NCBI RefSeq assembly: GCF_003001905.1
Contig: NZ_PVNE01000004.1
Span: forward strand, 114,185-178,184
Source: Planifilum fimeticola
Lineage (GTDB): Bacteria; Bacillota; Bacilli; Thermoactinomycetales; DSM-44946
Length of the DNA: 64,000 nucleotides
Direction of reading: 5' to 3'
Both the position numbers and the translations under genes were made by a program. Of this stretch, positions 57,255-64,000 are shown piece after piece. The first letter of the stretch is position 1. Every line of letters begins with the position of its first letter. A model generated the notes under the pieces. It made no database searches. It saw only the letters and a program-made list of their open reading frames with translations, and had not been told where the DNA came from.

Positions 57255-57487
57255 GATGCGAAGCCATTGGAGAACGTGAATGATAAATCACTACGCCTAT
57301 TATTGTTCGTCCGCTGCGAAACCATCGCCCTTGCCAAGGCATTTGGTTTATACTGCAGCTCCTTCATCACTTTTAATACTTTTTCACGCTTCTCTGGACT
57401 TGCAACCCCTTTTCCCGAAATGACGCGCGAAACCGTCGACTTCGAAACACCAGCCCTCAACGCGATGTCTTTAATGGTGTAGCCCAC
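57239..57487 (-). pseudogene. LacI-family regulator fragment, frameshifted and truncated
   Basis: The GTG at 57487 starts an intact LacI-type DNA-binding head: [23 protein letters not shown], then [27 protein letters not shown] hinge (~40-60). After RTNN the frame is wrong. A one-base shift restores [16 protein letters not shown], the expected first strand of the sugar-binding domain. Even then the match ends at about base 57,250. More than 250 residues of the ligand domain are missing, so no inducible repressor can be made, although the DNA-binding head may still be translated. Confidence 0.85.
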
Positions 57488-57592
57488 TAAAGTTAACCTT
57501 TATACCGTTTGGTCCGGTTCGTTTTCAAAGCCGCATTCCAAGATGGATATTATACATGCATTCATTTGTCAAATCATTTGCAACTTCGTCAT

Positions 57593-57622
57593 GAAAAAAG
57601 GCACGAATCAAATCCGTGCCTT
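57593..57622 (-). terminator. Terminator between yhgE and the lacI fragment
   Basis: Stem GGCACG/CGTGCC with a nine-base loop followed by TTTTTT on the minus strand. The 262 bp around it (57488-57749) hold nothing else I can identify. Confidence 0.75.
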
Positions 57623-57749
57623 CCGCCGTAACGAATCTATTTTTTTAAAACAGCGTCTATATCCGCGCTGGCTGTTTCTGTTTCCCATCGATGGCGTCAT
57701 CGGATATAAACAAAAAAGCCAGGCGGCCATTTTGCCTATGCCGCATGGT

Positions 57750-59921
57750 TTAATGAAACAATCCGCTTTTTTTCGCTTTCGCATGCAGCGAATGCATGTA
57801 TTTGTTCAACGGTTCTTTCAGAAGCGTACCTAATAAGAGAGTCAGGACGGCAAACATCATGAGACGAACCGCATCGTTTTTCACTTTTCCCCACACAATG
57901 CCGCCGACTGCTTCGCGCATCAAATCAATCGCATACGTAAACGGCAAAAACGGGTTGATGTTTTGGAAGAATTCCGGAATAAGCTGAACCGGATACGTCC
58001 CCCCTGCTCCGGCGATTTGGAAAACGAGCAGGACGATGGCCAGCGCCTTGCCGACGTCGCTGAATACTGATACGAGCGTAAAGACAATGACAATAAACAC
58101 AAAGCTGCATAACAGCCCAAAGAGGATAAACCATCCGGAGTCACGAATATAAATATTCTTTAAAAGAAATACATCTCCTAACGTGACAATAAGCGCCTGA
58201 ATACTGTTGCATGTCCAAAACGTCAGCAGCCGGCCAAAATAAATTTCTCTGCTGGTATACCCTTCTGCCTCATAAGGTTCAGTAGAAAGCAACGACACTA
58301 ACAGCAGACAGCCCACCCATATGGACAAGACGGTATAAAACGGGTTCATCCCCGATCCATAGTTCGGAAGCGGAAACAATCTATGCGTCTTTAAGTCGAC
58401 GGGATGGGCCAAAAATTCACCTTTTGCTCTTGGATCATTTTTTAATAAACGAATGATGTCGTAGATGTTTGTCTCTTTTTTCAATTTTACAAGAAAGGAA
58501 GCGATATCGTTGACTTTCCGCGCAAGAAACGGATACTGATCGCTTGCCGTCTGCAACATTTCTTCCCCCTGCTTGAGACCGCTGCCGGCGTGCTGAAGAA
58601 ACCGCTCTAATTCCAGAATGGTGTTGGCGATGTCCGCGAGCATGCGACGGGCGTCTTGAAGCGTCTGCTTCGTTTCGTTCATTTTTTCTTTCATGAGTGG
58701 TGCGATATGTTGCTCATATTCATTCATCACCCGATCGACTTGCTTAACCGCAGCTGCCGCCCGCTCATTTAGGTCGGTGAGAAGATGGTTGCCTGGCTGC
58801 GCCCCGTTTTCACTTTGCTCGTACGCTAACTTGGCAAGGCGCTGTGCTTCTCTTAAATTGGATTTTATGCCTGTCAGACGGCCGGACAATTGTTCCATAT
58901 TGGCGGAAGCCGTGCGAGAGAAAGCTCTCTTTTCGATCATGTTATTGAATATGCGAAGCTGTGTTTGAGCTTCATCTGCCATTTGTTCCCCAGCTGCGGC
59001 CATGCTCTGCACGTCGGAAAGCCATTGCCGCTGCTGAGCAAGGGAAAGGTTTTCTTGCAGCTTGTTAGTTGCGGCATAGATGGACATGGCGATTTGCTGC
59101 AGCGTACGCAAATTTTCCGCGATTTGCGGCGTCAATGTCTTTGCTTTTGCTTCCGCTTTCGTGAGAAACTGATTCGTTTCATCAAGAAACGCAATGCCGC
59201 TGTTGACGATCCGTTTCGCTTCAGGAAGCGTTTTTTCCGCTTTATTGACGAGCCGTTCCGCCTCTTTCGCGTTGGACATCGATTGGTTTAACAGCCGCTT
59301 GATTTCCGGCAGCTTCGTCTGCAGCTGAAAAATCAGGGTCTCAAAATAGCGAATATCTGGCAGCTGTTGTTCTAATGCCACCCCCGCTTCATGAAAGATA
59401 GAAAACAAAACGCTGTTGACAACAGCGACAAATTGATCGCTTACTTGCTCGGTGATGGTGCTTGCTCCTTTGGATGTGATTTTCGGCGCAATCGCGTTCT
59501 TTTTGTCATTTTCATAGTAATGAATGACGGCCTGCTCCGGCCTATCTTGCACAATGGTAGCCAATTTTTCTGAAAAATCGCTTGGAATGACGATCGTCGC
59601 AAAATAATCGCCATAGCGGACGTTTTTCATTCCTTCTTGTTTGCCAACAAATTGCCAGCCTAAGTCATGATTGTTTCGTAGCGCCCTGACAATTTCTTTT
59701 CCGGCGTTAAACGCATGTCCTTGAATTTTTGCCCCTTTGTCTTCATTGACAACTCCTACTTTAATGTTTCTTGTGTTGGCATACGGATCAATAGAAGCTT
59801 CAATATTCACCCACGCATAAAACGATGGCAGAAGAAGCAATCCGCCTACCAATACCGCCGCTACCCAGTTTGTTGCTATTTGCTTCATATCGTGAACATA
59901 AAGATTCCATATCTTTTTCAT
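57750..59921 (-). CDS. yhgE: YhgE/Pip-type membrane protein (ABC-2 exporter-like)
   Basis: A 723-aa membrane protein. An N-terminal helix (~14-34) with LPSFYAWVNIEASIDPYANTRNIKVGVVNEDKG is the Pip/YhgE signature. A long extracytoplasmic coiled-coil region (~190-490) follows, then five or six C-terminal helices (from about 520, including SIWVGCLLLVSLLSTEPYEA and SGWFILFGLLCSFVFIVIVFTLVSVFSDVGKALAIVLLV). Homologues include the phage infection protein Pip of Lactococcus and heavy ESX/T7SS-associated YueB-like proteins, the phage SPP1 receptor. ATG 59921 is preferred over a TTG three codons earlier. It is intact, unlike most neighbours. AT-rich codon use. Confidence 0.9.
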   Translation of the reverse strand: MKKIWNLYVHDMKQIATNWVAAVLVGGLLLLPSFYAWVNIEASIDPYANTRNIKVGVVNEDKGAKIQGHAFNAGKEIVRALRNNHDLGWQFVGKQEGMKNVRYGDYFATIVIPSDFSEKLATIVQDRPEQAVIHYYENDKKNAIAPKITSKGASTITEQVSDQFVAVVNSVLFSIFHEAGVALEQQLPDIRYFETLIFQLQTKLPEIKRLLNQSMSNAKEAERLVNKAEKTLPEAKRIVNSGIAFLDETNQFLTKAEAKAKTLTPQIAENLRTLQQIAMSIYAATNKLQENLSLAQQRQWLSDVQSMAAAGEQMADEAQTQLRIFNNMIEKRAFSRTASANMEQLSGRLTGIKSNLREAQRLAKLAYEQSENGAQPGNHLLTDLNERAAAAVKQVDRVMNEYEQHIAPLMKEKMNETKQTLQDARRMLADIANTILELERFLQHAGSGLKQGEEMLQTASDQYPFLARKVNDIASFLVKLKKETNIYDIIRLLKNDPRAKGEFLAHPVDLKTHRLFPLPNYGSGMNPFYTVLSIWVGCLLLVSLLSTEPYEAEGYTSREIYFGRLLTFWTCNSIQALIVTLGDVFLLKNIYIRDSGWFILFGLLCSFVFIVIVFTLVSVFSDVGKALAIVLLVFQIAGAGGTYPVQLIPEFFQNINPFLPFTYAIDLMREAVGGIVWGKVKNDAVRLMMFAVLTLLLGTLLKEPLNKYMHSLHAKAKKSGLFH

Positions 59922-60068
59922 GAACCTCAACTTCCCTTTAGTGTGATTAAACTGCTTTTGTTAGTATAAACCAATAAAAAAAAACTAAACATAAGCGGCG
60001 GATTGGAAACGAGCACGGTATGTTTACAAAAAAAACTGCTTGGCTAACCAGCAGACACACATACCATA

Positions 60069-60569
60069 TTATTTTTTATAAAACAGCCATAATGCGCAAA
60101 ACAATAGTATGATTCCCGTCATTCTTCTCATGTCAAAAGGAATTTGCTGCCCGCCAAGCAAGCCGAAGTGATCGATGATGGAACTCATCACCAACTGTCC
60201 GGCGACAACGGCCATAATAGAAGTAGCGACCCCGACTTTTGGAACGATAAGCACCATGACAAACACGTAAAACGCCCCGAGCACCCCGCCAAGCAGCTGC
60301 CACTTCGGCACCGACCGCGGCAATATCCAAAAGAAAAGAATAAACAATCCAAAAAGGAGGCCTGGTATGCCGTTAGCGTTCCAGCTGCCTGATTTTCTTT
60401 GCAGCTTCTGACCGATCACCACACCTGCCAAATAACCGGCTGTGACAAGCAGCGGAATTTGAACGATCATCACTCCGATCATTGACGACTCTTAGCGATC
60501 TAAAATAGGCGGCAGCACAAGCAGAATCATCAAAACAGCACTGCCAATCAGATATAGTTTCGGGTTCAT
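60069..60569 (-). pseudogene. Fusion of a small membrane protein to the C-terminal half of YdcZ, with an internal stop
   Basis: From the ATG at 60569 the frame reads NPKLYLIGSAVLMILLVLPP, then ILDR, a TAA stop (codon 26), and continues in frame ESSMIGVMIVQIPLLVTAGY. The first ~82 codons look like a small membrane protein found with SCO1/ba3-oxidase genes of thermophilic bacilli. At about base 60,312 (after FFWILPR) it turns into the C-terminal half of a DUF606/YdcZ drug/metabolite transporter: GGVLGAFYVFVMVLIVPKVG, SIIDHFGLLGG. A re-start at the ATG 60482 would give a 137-aa hybrid. So there is one nonsense mutation plus one gene fusion. Confidence 0.7.
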
Positions 60570-60575
60570 TGTCGA

Positions 60576-61211
60576 TCACTCCGAACGTTTCAAAATCAAC
60601 GCATTGGCGGCAATCAAACGGTTAATTTCGGCACCGACCACTTTTGGAGCATTATAATCAAAAATTTTGACCAGCCGTCCTTGCTTATCGATGAGGTAAA
60701 AAGCGGCATTATGTTCGTATCCCCCCGCTCCATTTGGGATGACAATGACTCCCATTGTTTTTAGCAGGATGTTCAGTTCTTTTGGATTTGGCACTCGGGC
60801 GACGCGCCAACGAGTGCCGTCCGCCTGGTAATGTTCGGCGTGCTCGTACAAGACGTGAGGCGTATCATGTTCTGGATCGAAGCTGATGCTTAAAAAGACG
60901 ATGTTTTTGCCTAAATATTCATCACGAATCGTTTCATATACACGGCGAAAATTCATTTCCACAATCGGACAGACGTCTCCGCATCTCGTATAGATATACG
61001 TCGCCAAAACTAATTTGCCGCGATAATCATGCAAATAAAAGGACTGGCCTTTTTGATCTTCAAGCCGAACAGAAGGAATCGCTTTCGGTTCTTTTAACAC
61101 TTCTAAGCGGCGGGCGGCTTCGCTTGTAAACGCTTGAAACCCGTCTGTCCCCCACCAAAGCAACGAAATACCTAGCCCAAGTGCAAGGATCGTTGCCATG
61201 ATATTACGCAT
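60576..61211 (-). CDS. SCO1/SenC-type copper chaperone of cytochrome oxidase
   Basis: A 211-aa thioredoxin-fold lipid-free membrane-anchored protein with an N-terminal helix (~5-22). The CxxxC copper site is in YIYTRCGDVCPIVEMNF (~77-81) and the conserved histidine in GYEHNAAFYLIDKQGRLV (~169). SISFDPEHDTPHVL is also typical. It inserts copper into the CuA site of oxidase subunit II. The start ATG at 61211 overlaps the oxidase subunit I end by 8 bp, so it is co-transcribed. It is intact although the oxidase genes are damaged. Confidence 0.9.
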   Translation of the reverse strand: MRNIMATILALGLGISLLWWGTDGFQAFTSEAARRLEVLKEPKAIPSVRLEDQKGQSFYLHDYRGKLVLATYIYTRCGDVCPIVEMNFRRVYETIRDEYLGKNIVFLSISFDPEHDTPHVLYEHAEHYQADGTRWRVARVPNPKELNILLKTMGVIVIPNGAGGYEHNAAFYLIDKQGRLVKIFDYNAPKVVGAEINRLIAANALILKRSE

Positions 61212-62651
61212 ATGGATCCGACCCAATTTCTTTTTTGACAGGCACCCGAATGAGCGAAGAGGCAAACCGATATACAAATGTCGCAACTGCGGCAATTAGG
61301 CATACTGCAAACACTGCTCCCATACGGTCGTAAGGAACCCACTCCGGAAAATGCACTGCCCATCGTCTTGGGACGCTTACTTTTCCGGAAAATAAGAACG
61401 TTCCGCATAAACCGAAAAAGAAAATCATATATACCCAAAACGAGAGGATGTCGATATTTCCTACTGCCCGTCTCTCATTGTTTACAAGATAGTACATAAA
61501 CCCAAACAACATCGAAACGGCACCCAGCCCCATATACATATGGAAATGTCCCGGCACCCATTTCGTGTTATGCATGACATGGTTGATAGCAATCGTCGCA
61601 TCAGCAATGGCTGGAACAACCCCTGATACCCAGCCGAACATGGAAAGAAAGATGAAGCTTGAAGCCATATCCCATTTAATGCCCGAACGGTAAACAATCA
61701 TTAAGGCACCAAAGGCGGTAACAACAAGGACAGGCAATCCATTTAAATAAGAAAATACTTGACCGATAATAAGCATCCATTTTGGCATCACAAAATCCAT
61801 CAACAGATGTGCGGGTAAATGATAATCGTAAAGAATGTTGACATATTCCATGCAATCAAAAAAATTTTATAAGATTTCCACGGGCGGTTTGTATATTTAG
61901 GAAGAATTTCATACACAGCGATGACGCCCATATAAATAACAGAATTGGCAAACATATGGCCAAACGCATAAATTAAGTTTTTCGCTAAAAGCGGATCGAT
62001 TTTGATAGATGGTTGAAACAAATTAATTAAGCTCATTACAAGAACAATGGCCCCTGCAGTTAACGAGATAATATTAACGATAGAAACCATCGTGCTAGCT
62101 ACTACGGCAGGAGGCGGTCCGTATCCTTTTGCTTTTCCAAGAATTTGCGGCCAGCCAAGCCCATTTCCAAGGCTTCCATATTTTTGAATAATCGCCCGTG
62201 CTGAATCTAAATAAAAGAGCAAAAAACCGATTCCTATAATGAGCATGCCGAGCAAATATAAGCATGCCCCTGCTTTTCCCCACATGCCTGCTGACATCGC
62301 CGGCAGAGGGTATAGAAACGTCCAGGCGCCCGCGAAATCAAACGTAAAGATGCTGATGAAGGTTATCAACGCTCCTATTAAAAAGAGAATGAAATGGCTT
62401 ACAAAAACGGGAAAGGATAGATTCACATATTGTCTCAAGAAATACCACATAATAGCCGAAGCGGCAAAAGCGGCAACACCGACCATAAATGTACCATGGG
62501 CGGTCATTACTTTGTAAAACACGTCTTGTCCGATAGAAATCATTTTCCCTTGCTCAAGCAGCATCAACAAGCCAAAAATCATCATCAATAGAATCACGAT
62601 GCCGCTAATTATCATATAAAGCGATATCATCGTCCGCACTTTCTTCTCCAT
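61204..62651 (-). pseudogene. cbaA: b(o/a)3-type cytochrome oxidase subunit I, frameshifted at the CuB site
   Basis: Heme-copper oxidase subunit I in two frames. Upstream frame 62651-~61812: helix II ligand in VMTAHGTFMVGVAAF, CuB/Tyr helix FGHMFANSVIYMGVIAVYEILP, ending IAWNMSTFFTIIIYP. Downstream frame to 61204: LLMDFVMPKWMLIIGQVFS, then the two heme histidines in WVPGHFHMYMGLG. Adding one C at about 61,808-61,812 (CACAT to CACCAT) restores ...YPHHLLMDF, the His-His pair that binds CuB. So a one-base deletion removes the active site and splits the protein. Start ATG 62651 behind GGGGAGA. AT-rich, Geobacillus-like. Confidence 0.88.
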
Positions 62652-62662
62652 CACATTCTCCC

Positions 62663-62965
62663 CTATTCTCCTTGAGCTGGCAATACTTCAATCGTCGATA
62701 TCATCGCATGATGGCCGATTCCGCAATATTCCATGCATAACACTTGGTACTTGCCCGGCTTTTTAAACGTATAATAGATCGTATTGGTATATTCCGGCAT
62801 TGCTTGAGTTTGGGCGATTAATTGCAGTTTCTCATCATAAATTCCAAACCCATGATTTACATCTTCGCTGGTAACGTGAAATTCTACCGGTTGTCCAACA
62901 CGAAACTTGTTTTTGCTTAATTCAAATCCAAATTGGCGGGCCACTGGCGACAACATCAATCCGAA
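62663..62965 (-). pseudogene. cbaB: Cytochrome oxidase subunit II, N-terminus missing
   Basis: The CuA cupredoxin domain is complete: histidine in TSEDVNHGFGIYDE and the CxxxC-H-M set CMEYCGIGHHAM near the C-terminus. The usual N-terminal membrane helix (~50 residues) is absent. Upstream of ARQFGFELSKNKFRVGQP the frame soon becomes unrelated sequence that is antisense to the phoD fragment. Start candidates (TTG/ATG ~62,959) have no ribosome site. The gene was therefore cut at ~62,955-62,975. It lies 11 bp before subunit I. Confidence 0.82.
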
Positions 62966-63315
62966 CGATAAAACAGGGTATGAACATGAGTTTGCGGAGA
63001 TTTCTAAATTTATTATCGAGAATGAAAAACGTGTATTTTGTCACAGCTGATGTTCATTTTGCTGATATTATCCAGTATGACCCTGACCATAACGGCACAA
63101 TTGATTATCGTGAACTAGTAAGCGGACCGATCGGTGCGGGCCTGGGTCAGCCGTCAACACTTGATCCTACATTTGGGCCGGAGCAACTGTATGCTGAAAG
63201 TGGGTTCTTTAATTTTGGTGTACTCAAGGTTGATCCAGGATTAAAACAAGTGACGGTTGAAATTCGTGATGAAAACGGTAAGATTCATTTTCATCGGGAT
63301 TTTCCGATGGAATAG
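62961..63315 (+). pseudogene. phoD: Alkaline phosphatase D (PhoD-type) C-terminal fragment, frameshifted
   Basis: A first short frame from about 62,961 reads GYEHEFAEISKFIIEN; then one base out of step follows KNVYFVTADVHFADIIQYDP, ELVSGPIGAGLGQPSTLDPT, ESGFFNFGVLKVDPGLKQV and a natural end at 63315. These are the last ~125 residues of PhoD-type phosphodiesterase/phosphatases, including the metal-binding TADVH. The N-terminal ~75% of the gene is missing, replaced by the oxidase subunit II fragment on the other strand. Confidence 0.8.
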
Positions 63316-63323
63316 CAGAGTAG

Positions 63324-63428
63324 ATTCGTATTGGACCGCTTGTGAAAGTACCTGTCATGATTGCGTTAGTCAACGTGGCGTTATGGTTTCAACGAAAATA
63401 CTTTAAAACAGAATCAGTATCATACTAA
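63324..63428 (+). pseudogene. Tail of an ACR3-type arsenite efflux pump gene
   Basis: The frame starting at 63324 reads [20 protein letters not shown] then WFQRKYFK and stops at 63428. [21 protein letters not shown] sequence is the last membrane helix of ACR3/ArsB(yeast-type) arsenite permeases. About 320 residues upstream are missing; the break lies a few bases after the phoD stop. The complete arsC gene follows 21 bp downstream, the normal acr3-arsC order. Confidence 0.75.
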
Positions 63429-63448
63429 CAACAGAGGTGGAATGAAAC

Positions 63449-63871
63449 ATGAAAAACAAAAAGATCATTTACTTCTTATGCACAGGAAACTCTTGCCGCA
63501 GCCAAATGGCAGAAGGATGGGCAAAAAAATATCTTGGCAACGAGTGGGAAGTGTACAGCGCTGGTATTGAAGCGCGCGGATTAAATCCAAACGCAGTAAA
63601 AGTCATGAAAGAAGTAGGAATTGACATTTCCAACCAGACATCGGATATCATTGATCCGGAAATGTTAAATAAAGCGGATTTGGTAGTAACATTATGTGGT
63701 CATGCAGCGGACCATTGTCCAGTAACCCCGCCAAATGTGAAACGCGTATACTGGGGATTTGATGATCCGGCAAAGGCAGAAGGAACCGAGGAGGAAAAAT
63801 TAGTGGTATTCCGTCATGTTCGCGATGAAATCGGCGCGCGCATCAAAAAATTTGCTGAAACAGGAGAATAA
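63449..63871 (+). CDS. arsC: Thioredoxin-coupled arsenate reductase
   Basis: A 140-aa LMW-phosphatase-fold enzyme reducing arsenate to arsenite. It has the P-loop [15 protein letters not shown] (Cys11) and the redox pair Cys83/Cys90 in [10 protein letters not shown], as in B. subtilis and Staphylococcus ArsC. The ATG is behind GAGGTGGAATGA. Only the tail of the arsenite pump gene remains upstream, so arsenite could not be exported from this locus. The gene is intact. Confidence 0.93.
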   Translation: MKNKKIIYFLCTGNSCRSQMAEGWAKKYLGNEWEVYSAGIEARGLNPNAVKVMKEVGIDISNQTSDIIDPEMLNKADLVVTLCGHAADHCPVTPPNVKRVYWGFDDPAKAEGTEEEKLVVFRHVRDEIGARIKKFAETGE

Positions 63872-63882
63872 GACTAAATGAC

Positions 63883-63941
63883 AGCCGAGAAGATTCTTCT
63901 CGGCTGAGGCTGTTGACAAAGAAGGGTCAACAGCCTTTTTT
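63883..63941. terminator. Two hairpins after arsC, second with T run
   Basis: Stem AGCCGAGAA/TTCTCGGCT (63883-63905), then GGCTGTTGAC/GTCAACAGCC (63908-63935) followed by six T residues. The first may end arsC; the second may be the edge of a mobile element. Confidence 0.75.
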
Positions 63942-63945
63942 GTTG

Positions 63946-64000
63946 AATTCGGAATAAAACAATTCCGAAGGAAGGTTTTTATATGTTCAGGACGAACCCA
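63946..64000 (+). mobile_element. Possible start of an insertion-sequence transposase gene (cut by window edge)
   Basis: A third inverted repeat ATTCGGAAT/ATTCCGAA (63947-63969) precedes AAGGAAGG and an ATG at 63983 encoding MFRTNP before the window ends. A hairpin-rich left edge and an MFR-type start recall IS1182-like transposases of thermophilic bacilli, but six codons are not enough to prove it. Confidence 0.3.

Overview
The first ~56.5 kb is GC-rich, almost all on the minus strand, and reads as a conserved chromosomal backbone of an endospore-forming Firmicute. The gene order from sucCD down to an RNase J gene matches the Bacillus subtilis sucC-to-ymfA segment very closely. Dipicolinate synthase, YmxH, YlxY and a Spo0E-like protein confirm sporulation. 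The high GC, the missing flagellar/chemotaxis cluster (hslU lies directly next to rpsB) and the missing codY suggest a thermophilic Thermoactinomycetaceae-type organism (Planifilum or a relative). That placement is inference from sequence style and synteny.

Layout, reading down the minus strand. 43.9-36.3 kb: sucCD, dprA, topA, trmFO, hslVU. 34.7-27.7 kb: rpsB-tsf-pyrH-frr-uppS-cdsA-dxr-rseP (translation, nucleotide, isoprenoid/phospholipid and regulated proteolysis genes). 27.5-24.6 kb: an insert with a BdbD/BdbC disulfide pair and, on the plus strand, two SAM methyltransferases, where B. subtilis has proS. 24.3-9.1 kb: polC, then rimP-nusA-ylxR-ylxQ-infB-ylxP-rbfA-nrnA-truB-ribF, rpsO and pnp. 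9.0-0 kb: ylxY, an M16 peptidase, dut, a Spo0E-like gene, ymxH, spoVFAB, asd-dapG-dapA and the start of an RNase J gene. Aspartate kinase, semialdehyde dehydrogenase and DapA lead to dihydrodipicolinate, which SpoVFAB oxidises to dipicolinic acid.

44-56.5 kb is accessory: a 44-aa membrane protein, a cupredoxin, a lantibiotic-immunity-type ABC transporter (ATPase plus two permeases) followed by its own two-component system, a DinB-fold protein, and a sugar region with a lone glucose-type EIIA, L-lactate dehydrogenase, a cellobiose-type PTS operon and a divergent trehalose-type EIIBC gene. Two FNR/CRP-like palindromes lie between the last two.

At about 56,482 the sequence changes abruptly. The trehalose EIIBC gene is cut off in mid-membrane domain and meets, head on, a cut-off ydbT. 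From there to 64,000 the DNA is AT-richer, with Geobacillus/Parageobacillus-like genes: ydbS, a YhgE/Pip membrane protein, SCO1, a b(o/a)3-type oxidase, arsC and probably the edge of an insertion sequence. Nearly every other gene there is broken or joined to a fragment of another (ydbT, lacI, a membrane protein/YdcZ fusion with an in-frame stop, an oxidase subunit I with a frameshift at its CuB histidine pair, headless subunit II, headless phoD, an acr3 tail). This is either a decayed, multiply deleted segment acquired from a thermophilic Bacillaceae or an assembly chimera. No tRNA, rRNA, CRISPR array or prophage was seen.
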